Shown: positions 1-7,880 of the stretch, one piece after another
Numbering within the stretch: position 1 is the stretch's first letter
Layout of the letters: each line of letters starts with the position of its first letter
Assembly: GCF_041276565.1 (NCBI RefSeq)
Contig: NZ_JBGGGR010000056.1
Location: 1 to 22,431, forward strand
DNA length: 22,431 bases
From: Phytoplasma sp041276565
Lineage (GTDB): Bacteria > Bacillota_I > Bacilli_A > Acholeplasmatales > Acholeplasmataceae
Direction of reading: 5' to 3'
Translations under genes and position numbers: made by a program
The notes under the pieces: model-generated
Database searches by the model: none
Seen by the model: the letters and a program-made list of their open reading frames with translations, nothing else
Told to the model about the DNA's origin: nothing

Positions 1-62
1 TAAAACAATTAATAAATAGTTTTGATTTTGAAAAAATTATTTGTTTTTTTGAAAATTGTTAA

Positions 63-494
63 TTCATTTTTAAAAAATGCAAGTTTTTTTTTCAAAAGTG
101 GGACTTACAAGCGGTACCGGTTTTCGGGTTCAGTACCTTCTTTTTAAAAAATTATAATGAAATAAAAGACAGATTAATAAATAATCCAAAATTAACTCAA
201 CAAGAAAAAAATAATATTGAACATTATCTTTCCAAAAATGATACTTTTTCTAATTGCCCTTATTTTTATTCAAACGATTTAAACAATTTAGATGATCCAA
301 ATGATTCTTTCAAATATGTAGATATGTCCGATTCAAATAAAATTTCTACATATGTAAATGGTGGAATAAATTTGTTTGAAAGTTATTTTTTTCAATATTT
401 AAGATTCTATACTAAAAATCTTGAATTAAAATTAACCGACGAAGCCCAAAAATTTAACGAAGAACAATTAAAAGAATTTAATAAAAAAACATAA
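63..494 (+). pseudogene. Unrecognised ORF without a usable start, probably a broken gene
   Basis: An open frame of about 143 codons runs from just after a stop at 60-62 to a TAA at 492-494. I do not recognise the product. The part from about 150 onward looks coding (hydrophilic, rich in Asn, Lys, Asp and Glu, with varied third positions) and ends in N-K-K-T. No in-frame ATG/GTG/TTG is found before 324, and that ATG has no ribosome-binding site. An ATG at 77-79 lies in another frame and stops at 155-157; removing one T from the T9 run (84-92) would join it to this frame, giving about 138 residues. This is either a frameshifted gene, a remnant from a repeat region, or a gene with a non-standard start. 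There is no signal peptide or membrane segment in the conserved-looking part. Function unknown. Confidence 0.4.
98..145 (+). other. GC-rich hairpin followed by a T-rich tract, terminator-like
   Basis: A block of about 40 bases is far richer in G and C than its surroundings. GGTACCG (113-119) can pair with CGG (125-127) and TACC (134-137), leaving a GTTTT loop and a bulged GTTCAG (128-133). The T-rich string TTCTTTTT follows at 138-145. The shape resembles a Rho-independent terminator for something transcribed from the left, but it lies inside the broken ORF. It could also be part of a repeat or of an RNA gene remnant. Confidence 0.3.
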
Positions 495-745
495 GAAAAA
501 GAAAACAATGAATAAAAAAAATAAAAAATATTTTTTCAAATTATTTTAAAAAAATAAATTATTGGTTTTAAAAATACAAAATATGAAATAATTTCTTTTA
601 CAAATATTTAAAATAATAATTTTCTTTATTAGTTATCATCATATAACAATAATCTTGAAACCAAAAATTAAAAGAATAAAAAAAAGAAATTAATTTTCAA
701 AAATTTTTAATCTTTAACACAAAAAAGAAATCGATTTTAAATACT

Positions 746-803
746 AAAAGTTAATTATAATAAAACAAATTATTTATATAATTGTTGATTTTAATTAACT
801 TTT
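746..803. repeat. 12-bp inverted repeat upstream of the exporter operon
   Basis: AAAAGTTAATTA at 746-757 is the exact reverse complement of 792-803. Between the arms lies a second imperfect dyad (CAAATTAT facing ATAATTG). The core AAGTTAATT recurs as a direct repeat at 837-845, just after a -10-like box. It could be a regulator site or an upstream terminator, but in DNA this AT-rich chance dyads are common. Confidence 0.3.
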
Positions 804-817
804 TTTTATTAAAAAAA

Positions 818-826
818 TGATAAAAT
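818..826 (+). promoter_or_regulatory. Possible extended -10 box for the exporter operon
   Basis: TGATAAAAT resembles an extended -10 element about 87 bases before the ATG at 913. No good -35 hexamer stands 16-18 bases upstream, so this is a weak call. Confidence 0.2.
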
Positions 827-912
827 AATTAATAATAAGTTAATTTTCACAAATTTAAAATTTTTGATTATTTTGATTATCAATTAAGAAAGTATTTAGA
901 TCAAAGAAAGAT

Positions 913-2622
913 ATGCAATTAATTTTTAAATATATTTTCAAATATAAAAGATTATTTTTGTTAAATATTTTATCTTTCATAGTTACTATCGCTTGTGAAT
1001 TATATGTTCCTCATATAATCGGAGAAATTATAGCTAAACCAGAACGTGACATGAATAAAATTATTGTAACATTATGTTTTGTTGTTGTATTTATTTTTTT
1101 AGGTAATTTGACTATGATTTTTTCTATTTCCAAGGTATCTTCTTTGATATTTAAAGATTTAAGTTTTGAAGTTTTCAAAAAAATAAATACTTTTTCTACT
1201 TCCGAAATACAAGAAATAGGAATCGCTAACATTGTTAGCAGAAGTATCTATAATATTAATCAAATAATTAATTTTATTACTAGTTTTTATAAAACAGTTT
1301 TTTGTACTCCTATTGTTTTAATGATTTGTTTCTATTTTATTTATAACGTTAATCCATCAATGTCTTATGGTATTATATTTACCGTTTTCTTTTTGATATT
1401 GTTTTTAATTTTCATTATTAAAAAAAATTTTTTTTTATCACTCAAACAATATTCCGAATTAGAACAAATCAATTACAAAATTAGATCTGATTTAATGGGA
1501 ATGAAAGTAATCAGAAGTTTAAATAAAGAAAAAGTTGAAGAAAAAAACTTTGAAAAAACTAATTCTCGTTATGCTAATTCAACAATTAAATTATTTAATT
1601 CTGTTCTTTCTGTTGAACCAATATTTTATTTATTTTTAAATGCTTCAATTATCTTAACTACTTTTATAGGCGCTCAATTAGTTTTTGACGGCGGACCAAT
1701 GAGTGATTTATATATTGCTATAAATTATAATATGCATATTATATTTAATGTTTTGAGTTTCTTGTTATTGTTTATGTTGGTTCCTAAAACAATGATCTCT
1801 ATCAAAAAAATTAATCTTTTGTTAAATATGAAACCTTATATTGAAAACAATTTCGACGAAAAATTAAAATTAGAAAAAATCAAAACAATAGAATTCAAAA
1901 ATGTTTCTTTTCAAAGTCGTAATACTTTAGATCCTATTTTAAAAAATATTAATTTTCAATTAAAAGAATCAGAAATTATAGCTATCGTAGGAAGAACAGG
2001 ATCAGGAAAAACTACTTTAATGGATTTGATTCCACGTTTAATAGATCCAACTGAAGGAAACATAGAAATCAACGGAATAGATATTAAAAATTATGATTTC
2101 AAAGTGTTAAGAGATAAAATTGGTTTTGTTTCTCAAAAAAATATTTTATTTAAAGGAACTATTTTAAGTAATTTATTATTCGGAAAAGAAAACGCTAACG
2201 AAGAAGAAATTTTAGAACAAACTAAAATATCACAATCATATGAATTTATTCAAAGTAAGGAAAAAAAATTACAAGCTCCAATAAGTGAATTAGGAAATAA
2301 TTTATCTGGGGGTCAAAAACAAAGAATCTCGATCACAAGAGCTTTTTTGAAACAACCTGATGTTTATATTTTCGACGATTCTTTTTCCGCTTTAGATTAT
2401 AAAACCGACTTAGCTATTCGAAGATCTTTTTTTTCTAATAACAAGAATTCTATTATTATAATAGTTGCCCAAAGATTAACTTCTATTTTAGACGCTGATA
2501 AAATTATTGTTTTAGATAAAGGCGAAATAGTCGATATCGGAAAACATAAAGAATTAATGAAAAATTCACCTTTATATCAAAGTATTGCTTTTTCTCAAAA
2601 TATAACAGAAAAGGTTTTATAA
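913..2622 (+). CDS. mdlA: ABC exporter half-transporter with degenerate ATPase site (MdlA-like)
   Basis: This is a 569-residue half-transporter of the ABC exporter (multidrug/lipid) family: an N-terminal membrane domain (about residues 1-300, six likely helices) fused to a nucleotide-binding domain (about 325-560). Walker A is GRTGSGKT (360-367) and the signature LSGGQ (464-468) is intact. Walker B ends in D-D, with Asp489 where the catalytic Glu should be, and the switch His is replaced by Gln520 in V-A-Q-R. Those two changes mark the non-catalytic partner of heterodimeric exporters. The next gene starts one base after its stop, and the two almost certainly form one pump in the cytoplasmic membrane. 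The start has a modest purine-rich site (AAAGAAAG, 903-910). The substrate is unknown, and the symbol is by family only. Confidence 0.88.
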   Translation: MQLIFKYIFKYKRLFLLNILSFIVTIACELYVPHIIGEIIAKPERDMNKIIVTLCFVVVFIFLGNLTMIFSISKVSSLIFKDLSFEVFKKINTFSTSEIQEIGIANIVSRSIYNINQIINFITSFYKTVFCTPIVLMICFYFIYNVNPSMSYGIIFTVFFLILFLIFIIKKNFFLSLKQYSELEQINYKIRSDLMGMKVIRSLNKEKVEEKNFEKTNSRYANSTIKLFNSVLSVEPIFYLFLNASIILTTFIGAQLVFDGGPMSDLYIAINYNMHIIFNVLSFLLLFMLVPKTMISIKKINLLLNMKPYIENNFDEKLKLEKIKTIEFKNVSFQSRNTLDPILKNINFQLKESEIIAIVGRTGSGKTTLMDLIPRLIDPTEGNIEINGIDIKNYDFKVLRDKIGFVSQKNILFKGTILSNLLFGKENANEEEILEQTKISQSYEFIQSKEKKLQAPISELGNNLSGGQKQRISITRAFLKQPDVYIFDDSFSALDYKTDLAIRRSFFSNNKNSIIIIVAQRLTSILDADKIIVLDKGEIVDIGKHKELMKNSPLYQSIAFSQNITEKVL

Positions 2623-2623
2623 C

Positions 2624-4408
2624 ATGCAAAAAATATTATATTATTTAAAACCTTTTAAAAAAAGATTAATTTTTGGAATTATTTTAATTTTTATAGTTTG
2701 TGCGATTCAATGTTCTGTTCCTATAATAAAAGGAAAATTAGTGTGGGAATTTATCGAAGAACAAAGTAAAAAAACATACATTCATACTGAAAAAGAATAT
2801 AAAACACATATTGTTAAATATTTAGGCTTAACTTTAGGTTTATATTTTATAGCTGCTGTTGGAAAAATAATTTATAATAATTTTTTTATATCTTCTGTAC
2901 ATAAAAGTATTCAAAATATGCGTCAAGATATTTATACAAAAATTAATAAATTACCTATTAAATATTTTGAACAAAATACTATCGGAAATATTATGAATAA
3001 AATCACTAATAATATCGATATTATTTCAAATACTTTACAACAAGTTTTTGCTTCTATGATTTATGCTTTTTTCAACATAGCAATATTATTTGTTTTTATA
3101 TTTTCGGTTAATTGGCGTTTTGGAATTATTATATTTTCAATGGTTCCTGCTTCTCTTATGGTTATTTCTTATATTAACAAAAAAACACGTAATATTTATA
3201 TTGACAAATTCGATAAAACATCTGAATACAACGGTTTTTTACAAGAAAAATTAACTGGTCATAAAGAAATTGTTTTATACAATCAACAAGAAAACAGTAT
3301 TAAAGAATTCGAAGAAATTAATCAAAGTTTATCAAAATTAAATTTTAAATCTAATTTTTTATCTAATTTAACGGTCACTATTATTAATTCTTTAGTATAT
3401 ATTGTATTAGTTTTCGTTATTCTTGCGGGTGCTTCTTTATTAAATAAACAACCTAGCGAAATACCTTCATTTTTAGGAAAATTAGGTTTTAGAGCTCTTG
3501 AATTGGGTATTTTTCATGTTTGTATTCAATATGTTTGGCGTTTAAGTAATCCTGTAAATGAATTGAGCCAAGTTTTTGTTGTTATTCCTTCTGCTAAAAC
3601 AGCTATTTCCAATATATTTGAATTTTTATACGAATACGAAGAAAAAGAAAATCCAAATCTTATTACTTTAGATAAAGTCGAAGGTAATGTTAATTTTAAT
3701 AATGTTTCTTTTGGTTATTATAAAAATAACCTTGTTATCAAAAATATGAGTTTATCTGTGAAAAAGAATCAAAAAATAGCTATTGTAGGAGCTACTGGTT
3801 CAGGAAAAACAACATTAATTAATTTATTAACTAGATTTTATGAAATTAATGAAGGTTCTATAAAGATTGACGGTATAGATATCAAAAATTTAAAAAAAGA
3901 AAATTTAAGAAAAATTGTTGGTGTTATAATACAAGATATTTGGTTATTTAAAGGTACTATTTTAGAAAACATTAAATATGGTAATCCAGATAAAACAGAT
4001 GAAGAAATAATAGAAATAGCTAAAAAAACTCAATTACATAATTTCGTTATGTCAAAAAAACAAGGATACCAAACTATTATTAACGAAGAAGTTAATAATT
4101 TATCTCAAGGAGAAAAACAATTAATAACAATTACTCGAACTTTATTACACGAACCTTCTATTTTAATTTTAGATGAAGCTACTTCGACTATAGATACTCA
4201 AATAGAATTAATTCTTCAAGAATCTATTAAAGAATTAATCAAAAATAAAACATCTTTTATAATCGCTCATCGTTTATCTACTATTGTTAATGCTGACTTA
4301 ATTATAGTGTTACAACAAGGTGAAATTGTCGAACAAGGAAGTCATACAGAATTATTAAACCAAAAAGGAATTTATTATAACCTTTATAGAAGTCAATTCC
4401 AAAAATAA
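2624..4408 (+). CDS. mdlB: ABC exporter half-transporter, catalytic partner (MdlB-like)
   Basis: A 594-residue half-transporter: membrane domain (about 1-330) and ATPase domain (about 350-590). Walker A is GATGSGKT (389-396), the Q-loop Gln is at about 437, Walker B ILILDE carries the catalytic Glu518, and the switch His549 is present (I-A-H-R). The signature is atypical, LSQGE (493-497) instead of LSGGQ. In a head-to-tail dimer its good Walker motifs pair with the intact signature of the upstream partner, while its poor signature pairs with the partner's degenerate Walker B, giving one working and one degenerate site. AGAAAAGG (2607-2614) lies nine bases before the ATG. Probably co-transcribed and co-translated with the gene at 913. 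The substrate may be a drug, lipid or peptide; it cannot be read from the sequence. Confidence 0.9.
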   Translation: MQKILYYLKPFKKRLIFGIILIFIVCAIQCSVPIIKGKLVWEFIEEQSKKTYIHTEKEYKTHIVKYLGLTLGLYFIAAVGKIIYNNFFISSVHKSIQNMRQDIYTKINKLPIKYFEQNTIGNIMNKITNNIDIISNTLQQVFASMIYAFFNIAILFVFIFSVNWRFGIIIFSMVPASLMVISYINKKTRNIYIDKFDKTSEYNGFLQEKLTGHKEIVLYNQQENSIKEFEEINQSLSKLNFKSNFLSNLTVTIINSLVYIVLVFVILAGASLLNKQPSEIPSFLGKLGFRALELGIFHVCIQYVWRLSNPVNELSQVFVVIPSAKTAISNIFEFLYEYEEKENPNLITLDKVEGNVNFNNVSFGYYKNNLVIKNMSLSVKKNQKIAIVGATGSGKTTLINLLTRFYEINEGSIKIDGIDIKNLKKENLRKIVGVIIQDIWLFKGTILENIKYGNPDKTDEEIIEIAKKTQLHNFVMSKKQGYQTIINEEVNNLSQGEKQLITITRTLLHEPSILILDEATSTIDTQIELILQESIKELIKNKTSFIIAHRLSTIVNADLIIVLQQGEIVEQGSHTELLNQKGIYYNLYRSQFQK

Positions 4409-4464
4409 AAAAAAAAAAAAAACAGTTAATCATTTTCATAATTAATTGTTTTTTTTTTTTTTTT
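4407..4464. terminator. Bidirectional terminator between converging genes
   Basis: A stem of 24 base pairs: sixteen A then CAGTTAAT (4407-4430) pair with ATTAATTG then sixteen T (4441-4464), with one G-T wobble and a 10-base loop. The run of T follows the stem in either reading direction, so it can end both the exporter operon (+) and the thrS operon (-). It overlaps the stop codon of the upstream gene. Confidence 0.8.
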
Positions 4465-4487
4465 ATAATTTATTTAATATTTTTTTA

Positions 4488-6431
4488 TTAAATAGTTGTT
4501 TCTTTATTTATAACCATTTGATTCAACATTTGAATAAACTCAGGAAATTCTATTATTTCTTGTTTATCGCTTTGATATCTTCTAATCGTTAATGAATTAC
4601 TATTAACTTCTTTATCTCCAATAACAATTTGAAAAGGAATTTTATTTTTTTGTGCTTCTCGTATTTTGTATCCTAAACTAACTTCTTTATCATTTAATTC
4701 TGTTCTAAAATTATTTTTATTTAAAATATCTTTAACTTTTTTAGTATGTTCTAAATGAAATTGATTATTAACAGGCATCAAACTAATTTGTACTGGTGCG
4801 AGCCATAAAGGAAAAAAACCTTTATTTTTCTCTATAAAAAAAGAAACAAATCTTTCTAAAGTAGAAATAACAGCTCGATGAATTAAAATCGGAGTACGTT
4901 CTTTATTATCAGAATCTATATAAGTTAAACCAAATCTTTGAGGTAATAAAAAATCTAATTGAATCGTAGATAAAGTTTCTTCGTTTTTGGCTGCTGTTAA
5001 AACTTGAATATCTAATTTAGGTCCGTAAAAAGCTGCATCACCTTGAACTTCTTTATATTTGATATTTGATTCTTCTAAAATTTCTCTTAATAAAGACTCT
5101 GATTTTTCCCATATTTCATCATTACCGAAATATTTATTTTTATTTTGAATATCTCTTATACTTAAATTAAAACTATATTCAGTAATATCAAAATCTTTAT
5201 AAACTTCTAAAATAAGTTGAATAATTTCAGAAAATTGTTCTTTAATTTGTTCTTGAGTAATGAAAATATGAGCATCATTTAAAGTCATTTCTCTCGTTCT
5301 TTGTAATCCTGAAACAGCTCCTGAATGTTCATAACGATGCATCATACCTAATTCTGCTATTTTAAAAGGTAATTCTTTATAACTGCGTAATTTTTGTTTA
5401 AAAATAATCATATGATGTGGGCAGTTCATAGGACGTAAAACAAATTTTTCTTCGTTAGGGAAATCCATGATCGGAAACATATTTTCTTTATACAATTTTA
5501 AATGTCCAGATGTTTCGTATAATTTAGTATTAGCTAAAATAGGAGTAAAAACATGTTGATAGCCATAATTTGTTTCTTTATCAACGATATATCTTTCGAT
5601 AATACGACGAATAGTAGCTCCTTTTGGTAACCAAAAAGGTAATCCTAAACCTGCTTCAGAAGAAAACATAAAAAAATTTTGTTCTTTATTGATATGTTTG
5701 TGATCTCTTTTTTTTCGTTCTTCTAATATATTTAAATATTGTTTTAAATCTTTTTTATTAAAAAAAGCAGTTCCGTAAATTCTTGTTAAAATAGAGTTTT
5801 TATTATTTCCTTCGAAATAAGTCCCTGATATTTTTAATAATTTAAAATATTTCATAATATGAGTATTAATTAAATGAACACTTGAAAAATAAAGATCTTG
5901 AAAACCTTCAGAAGAATAAATATCAATATATTCTGAATTTAAATTTTTATTTATTAATGTTTTTTTGTATTTGTTATTCGAAAATAATTTTAAAGCTTGT
6001 TCAGAAGTCATTTTTTCTTTTTTGATTTCTAATTTTTGATCTGAAATTTGATGCATTTTTTCTTCTATTTGATCTAAATTATCAGAAGAAAAAGTAGTAT
6101 TTTGAAAATCAACTTCATAATAAAAACCTTCATCATTGACTGATCCTGAAACTAATAACGCTTCCGGATAAATAATTTGAATCGCTTGTGCCATTAATAA
6201 ACTTGTATTATGATTTAAGATAATTTGGCTTTTTTCATTTTCTATATCAATAACTTCTAACAAACCGTCTTCATCTAAAGATTTATTTAAATCAATTAAC
6301 TGATGATTAAAATAAGCTGCTACAGGAATTTTTTTAAAAAAATTTTTATTTTCTTTAATGATTTCCGAAACACTAGTTCCTTTAGGAAATTTTTGAGTTA
6401 AATCGTTAACAAATCTGATATTAATCATCAT
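4488..6431 (-). CDS. thrS: Threonyl-tRNA synthetase with a degenerate editing site
   Basis: Charges tRNA-Thr with threonine in the cytoplasm. At 647 residues it has the usual full length: TGS-like domain (1-62), N2 editing domain (about 65-235), class II catalytic core (about 245-535) and anticodon-binding domain (540-647). The zinc ligands of the core are visible: Cys in M-N-C-P-H-H, His in N-D-A-H-I-F and His in L-I-H-R-A. Motif 2 is MHRYEHSGAVSG. In the editing domain, by alignment to E. coli ThrRS from memory, the first His is kept (His74) but the second is Leu78, and the Cys of the C-R-G-P-H motif is Phe182 (Tyr181 beside it), while His186 remains. Two of the four editing residues are therefore lost. 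It is the last gene of the nrnA-mnmE-thrS cluster, with AAAGGA upstream of the ATG. Confidence 0.95.
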   Translation of the reverse strand: MMINIRFVNDLTQKFPKGTSVSEIIKENKNFFKKIPVAAYFNHQLIDLNKSLDEDGLLEVIDIENEKSQIILNHNTSLLMAQAIQIIYPEALLVSGSVNDEGFYYEVDFQNTTFSSDNLDQIEEKMHQISDQKLEIKKEKMTSEQALKLFSNNKYKKTLINKNLNSEYIDIYSSEGFQDLYFSSVHLINTHIMKYFKLLKISGTYFEGNNKNSILTRIYGTAFFNKKDLKQYLNILEERKKRDHKHINKEQNFFMFSSEAGLGLPFWLPKGATIRRIIERYIVDKETNYGYQHVFTPILANTKLYETSGHLKLYKENMFPIMDFPNEEKFVLRPMNCPHHMIIFKQKLRSYKELPFKIAELGMMHRYEHSGAVSGLQRTREMTLNDAHIFITQEQIKEQFSEIIQLILEVYKDFDITEYSFNLSIRDIQNKNKYFGNDEIWEKSESLLREILEESNIKYKEVQGDAAFYGPKLDIQVLTAAKNEETLSTIQLDFLLPQRFGLTYIDSDNKERTPILIHRAVISTLERFVSFFIEKNKGFFPLWLAPVQISLMPVNNQFHLEHTKKVKDILNKNNFRTELNDKEVSLGYKIREAQKNKIPFQIVIGDKEVNSNSLTIRRYQSDKQEIIEFPEFIQMLNQMVINKETTI

Positions 6432-6468
6432 GAAATTATAATTCCTTTTTGATTTTTTTATATAAACG

Positions 6469-7839
6469 TTATTTACCTAAACAAAATTTAGAAAATAATT
6501 CATTGATTAAGCGATCTGGTACATTTTTACCTAAAATATTATCTAAAGCGAAAAAAGCTTCTTTTAAATTGATTGTATGTAAATCAATAGTAACTTTTTT
6601 TTCTATATCCGAAATAATATTTTTTAAAGCTTTTAAAGAAATTTCTATTTGTTGAATATGTCTAACATTAGATAAATAATTAAAGTCTTTATTTTGTAAT
6701 TGTTCTAATTGAAATTTTTGTAAAATAGTTTTTTTTAATTCTTCTATTCCAGATTGATTTTTATTAGAAATATTAACAATAGGTTCTTTTATTGAAGCTA
6801 AATCGAATTTATTTGATAAATCTGATTTACTAGCTACAACAATCCTAGGATATTGTTTAGTCCATTCTAATAAAACTTTGTCTTCTTCTTCTAAATCCTT
6901 ACTTTGATCTAATAAAAGTAATATTAACTCTGTTTTTTGAATAAGTTTTTTAGTATTTTCGACACCTATTTGTTCTAATCGATCTCCTGTTTGACGAATT
7001 CCTGCTGTGTCAATCAAAAATAAATTAACACCGTCGATATTCACAGAACCATCTATATAATCTCTTGTTGTTCCTGGAATATCAGATACGATAGCTCTTT
7101 GTTCATCTAACAAGACATTTAACAAACTAGATTTTCCCACGTTAGGTTTTCCAACAATTAAAACTTTAATTCCGTCTTTAACAAAACGATTTTTTTTCGA
7201 AAAAAATAAAATTTGTTCCATTTGTTCGATTAGGTTTTGAGTTTGAGGCAAAATAATATCGTTAGTCATCACGTCAATATCATCGTATTCAGGATAATCA
7301 ATATTAACCTCTATTTTCCCAATAAGGTCTATAATCTGATCGCTTAAATCTTCTATTAATTTAGAAGTTTTTTTATGTAATCCTAAATTTGATAATTTAA
7401 CAGCGTTTTCGTTTTGAGCGAAAATCAAATCCATAATCGAATCTGCTTGAACCAAATCTATTTTATTATTCAAAAAAGCTCTTTTGCTAAATTCACCTGG
7501 TTGAGCCAAACGAATATTTAAAGATAAAATTCTTTCTAAAATCATTTGCGTTATCAAAATACCACCGTGTCCTTGTACTTCGATAACATTTTCACCAGTA
7601 AATGAATGAGGTTCTTTAAAAACAGAAATTAAAACTTCGTCTAAAATAGATTTTTTTTCGTCTAAAATAAAACCATGATGAATACTATGTGTAGAAACTT
7701 CTAATAAATTTTTTTGTTTTCTATTTAAGAAAATTTCACTAATTTTTTGAATAGCTTCTGAACCGCTAATTCTTATTACGCTAATACTACCTACACCCAT
7801 AGGAGTCGCAATAGCTGCTATAGTATCATTTTCCAACAT
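6469..7839 (-). CDS. mnmE: tRNA uridine-34 modification GTPase MnmE
   Basis: With MnmG, which is not in this window, MnmE builds the carboxymethylaminomethyl group on U34 of certain tRNAs, using a folate one-carbon unit. The 456-residue length is normal. Order: folate-binding N-terminal domain (1-118), helical domain, a G domain inserted at about 220-380, and the C-terminal helix ending in FCLGK, whose Cys is the conserved CxGK residue. G1 is GKPNVGKSS (230-238), the switch region has IPGTTRD (254-260) and G3 is DTAG (277-280). The G4 motif reads SKSD (337-340) rather than N/TKxD, a Ser in place of the usual Asn. AAGGAAA precedes the ATG. It lies 37 bases before thrS and 41 after the phosphoesterase gene, so all three are probably one transcript. 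Confidence 0.95.
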   Translation of the reverse strand: MLENDTIAAIATPMGVGSISVIRISGSEAIQKISEIFLNRKQKNLLEVSTHSIHHGFILDEKKSILDEVLISVFKEPHSFTGENVIEVQGHGGILITQMILERILSLNIRLAQPGEFSKRAFLNNKIDLVQADSIMDLIFAQNENAVKLSNLGLHKKTSKLIEDLSDQIIDLIGKIEVNIDYPEYDDIDVMTNDIILPQTQNLIEQMEQILFFSKKNRFVKDGIKVLIVGKPNVGKSSLLNVLLDEQRAIVSDIPGTTRDYIDGSVNIDGVNLFLIDTAGIRQTGDRLEQIGVENTKKLIQKTELILLLLDQSKDLEEEDKVLLEWTKQYPRIVVASKSDLSNKFDLASIKEPIVNISNKNQSGIEELKKTILQKFQLEQLQNKDFNYLSNVRHIQQIEISLKALKNIISDIEKKVTIDLHTINLKEAFFALDNILGKNVPDRLINELFSKFCLGK

Positions 7840-7880
7840 TTTTATTTCCTTATTTTAATTATTAAATATAATCAAATATT

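Larger units (their letters stand above)
495..912. other. AT-rich gene-free leader upstream of the ABC exporter operon
   Basis: I see no convincing gene here on either strand. The stretch is almost entirely A and T. It holds a 12-bp perfect inverted repeat (746-757 and 792-803), a third copy of the core AAGTTAATT at 837-845, and an extended -10-like TGATAAAAT at 818-826. It most likely contains the promoter of the exporter operon that starts at 913. Confidence 0.5.

Noticed and set aside
1..62. 3' end of a gene entering from the left edge
   Set aside because: A short open frame ends at 60-62, but 19 codons are too few to support a call.
495..912. tRNA or small-RNA gene in the leader
   Set aside because: No cloverleaf-like or GC-containing structure is seen; the stretch is nearly all A and T.
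1011..1232. 73-codon minus-strand ORF inside the first exporter gene
   Set aside because: It lies wholly within a clear ABC exporter gene on the other strand and resembles no known family.
6449..6655. 68-codon plus-strand ORF over the mnmE 3' end
   Set aside because: It is a shadow of mnmE, which has clear motifs there, including the C-terminal CxGK.
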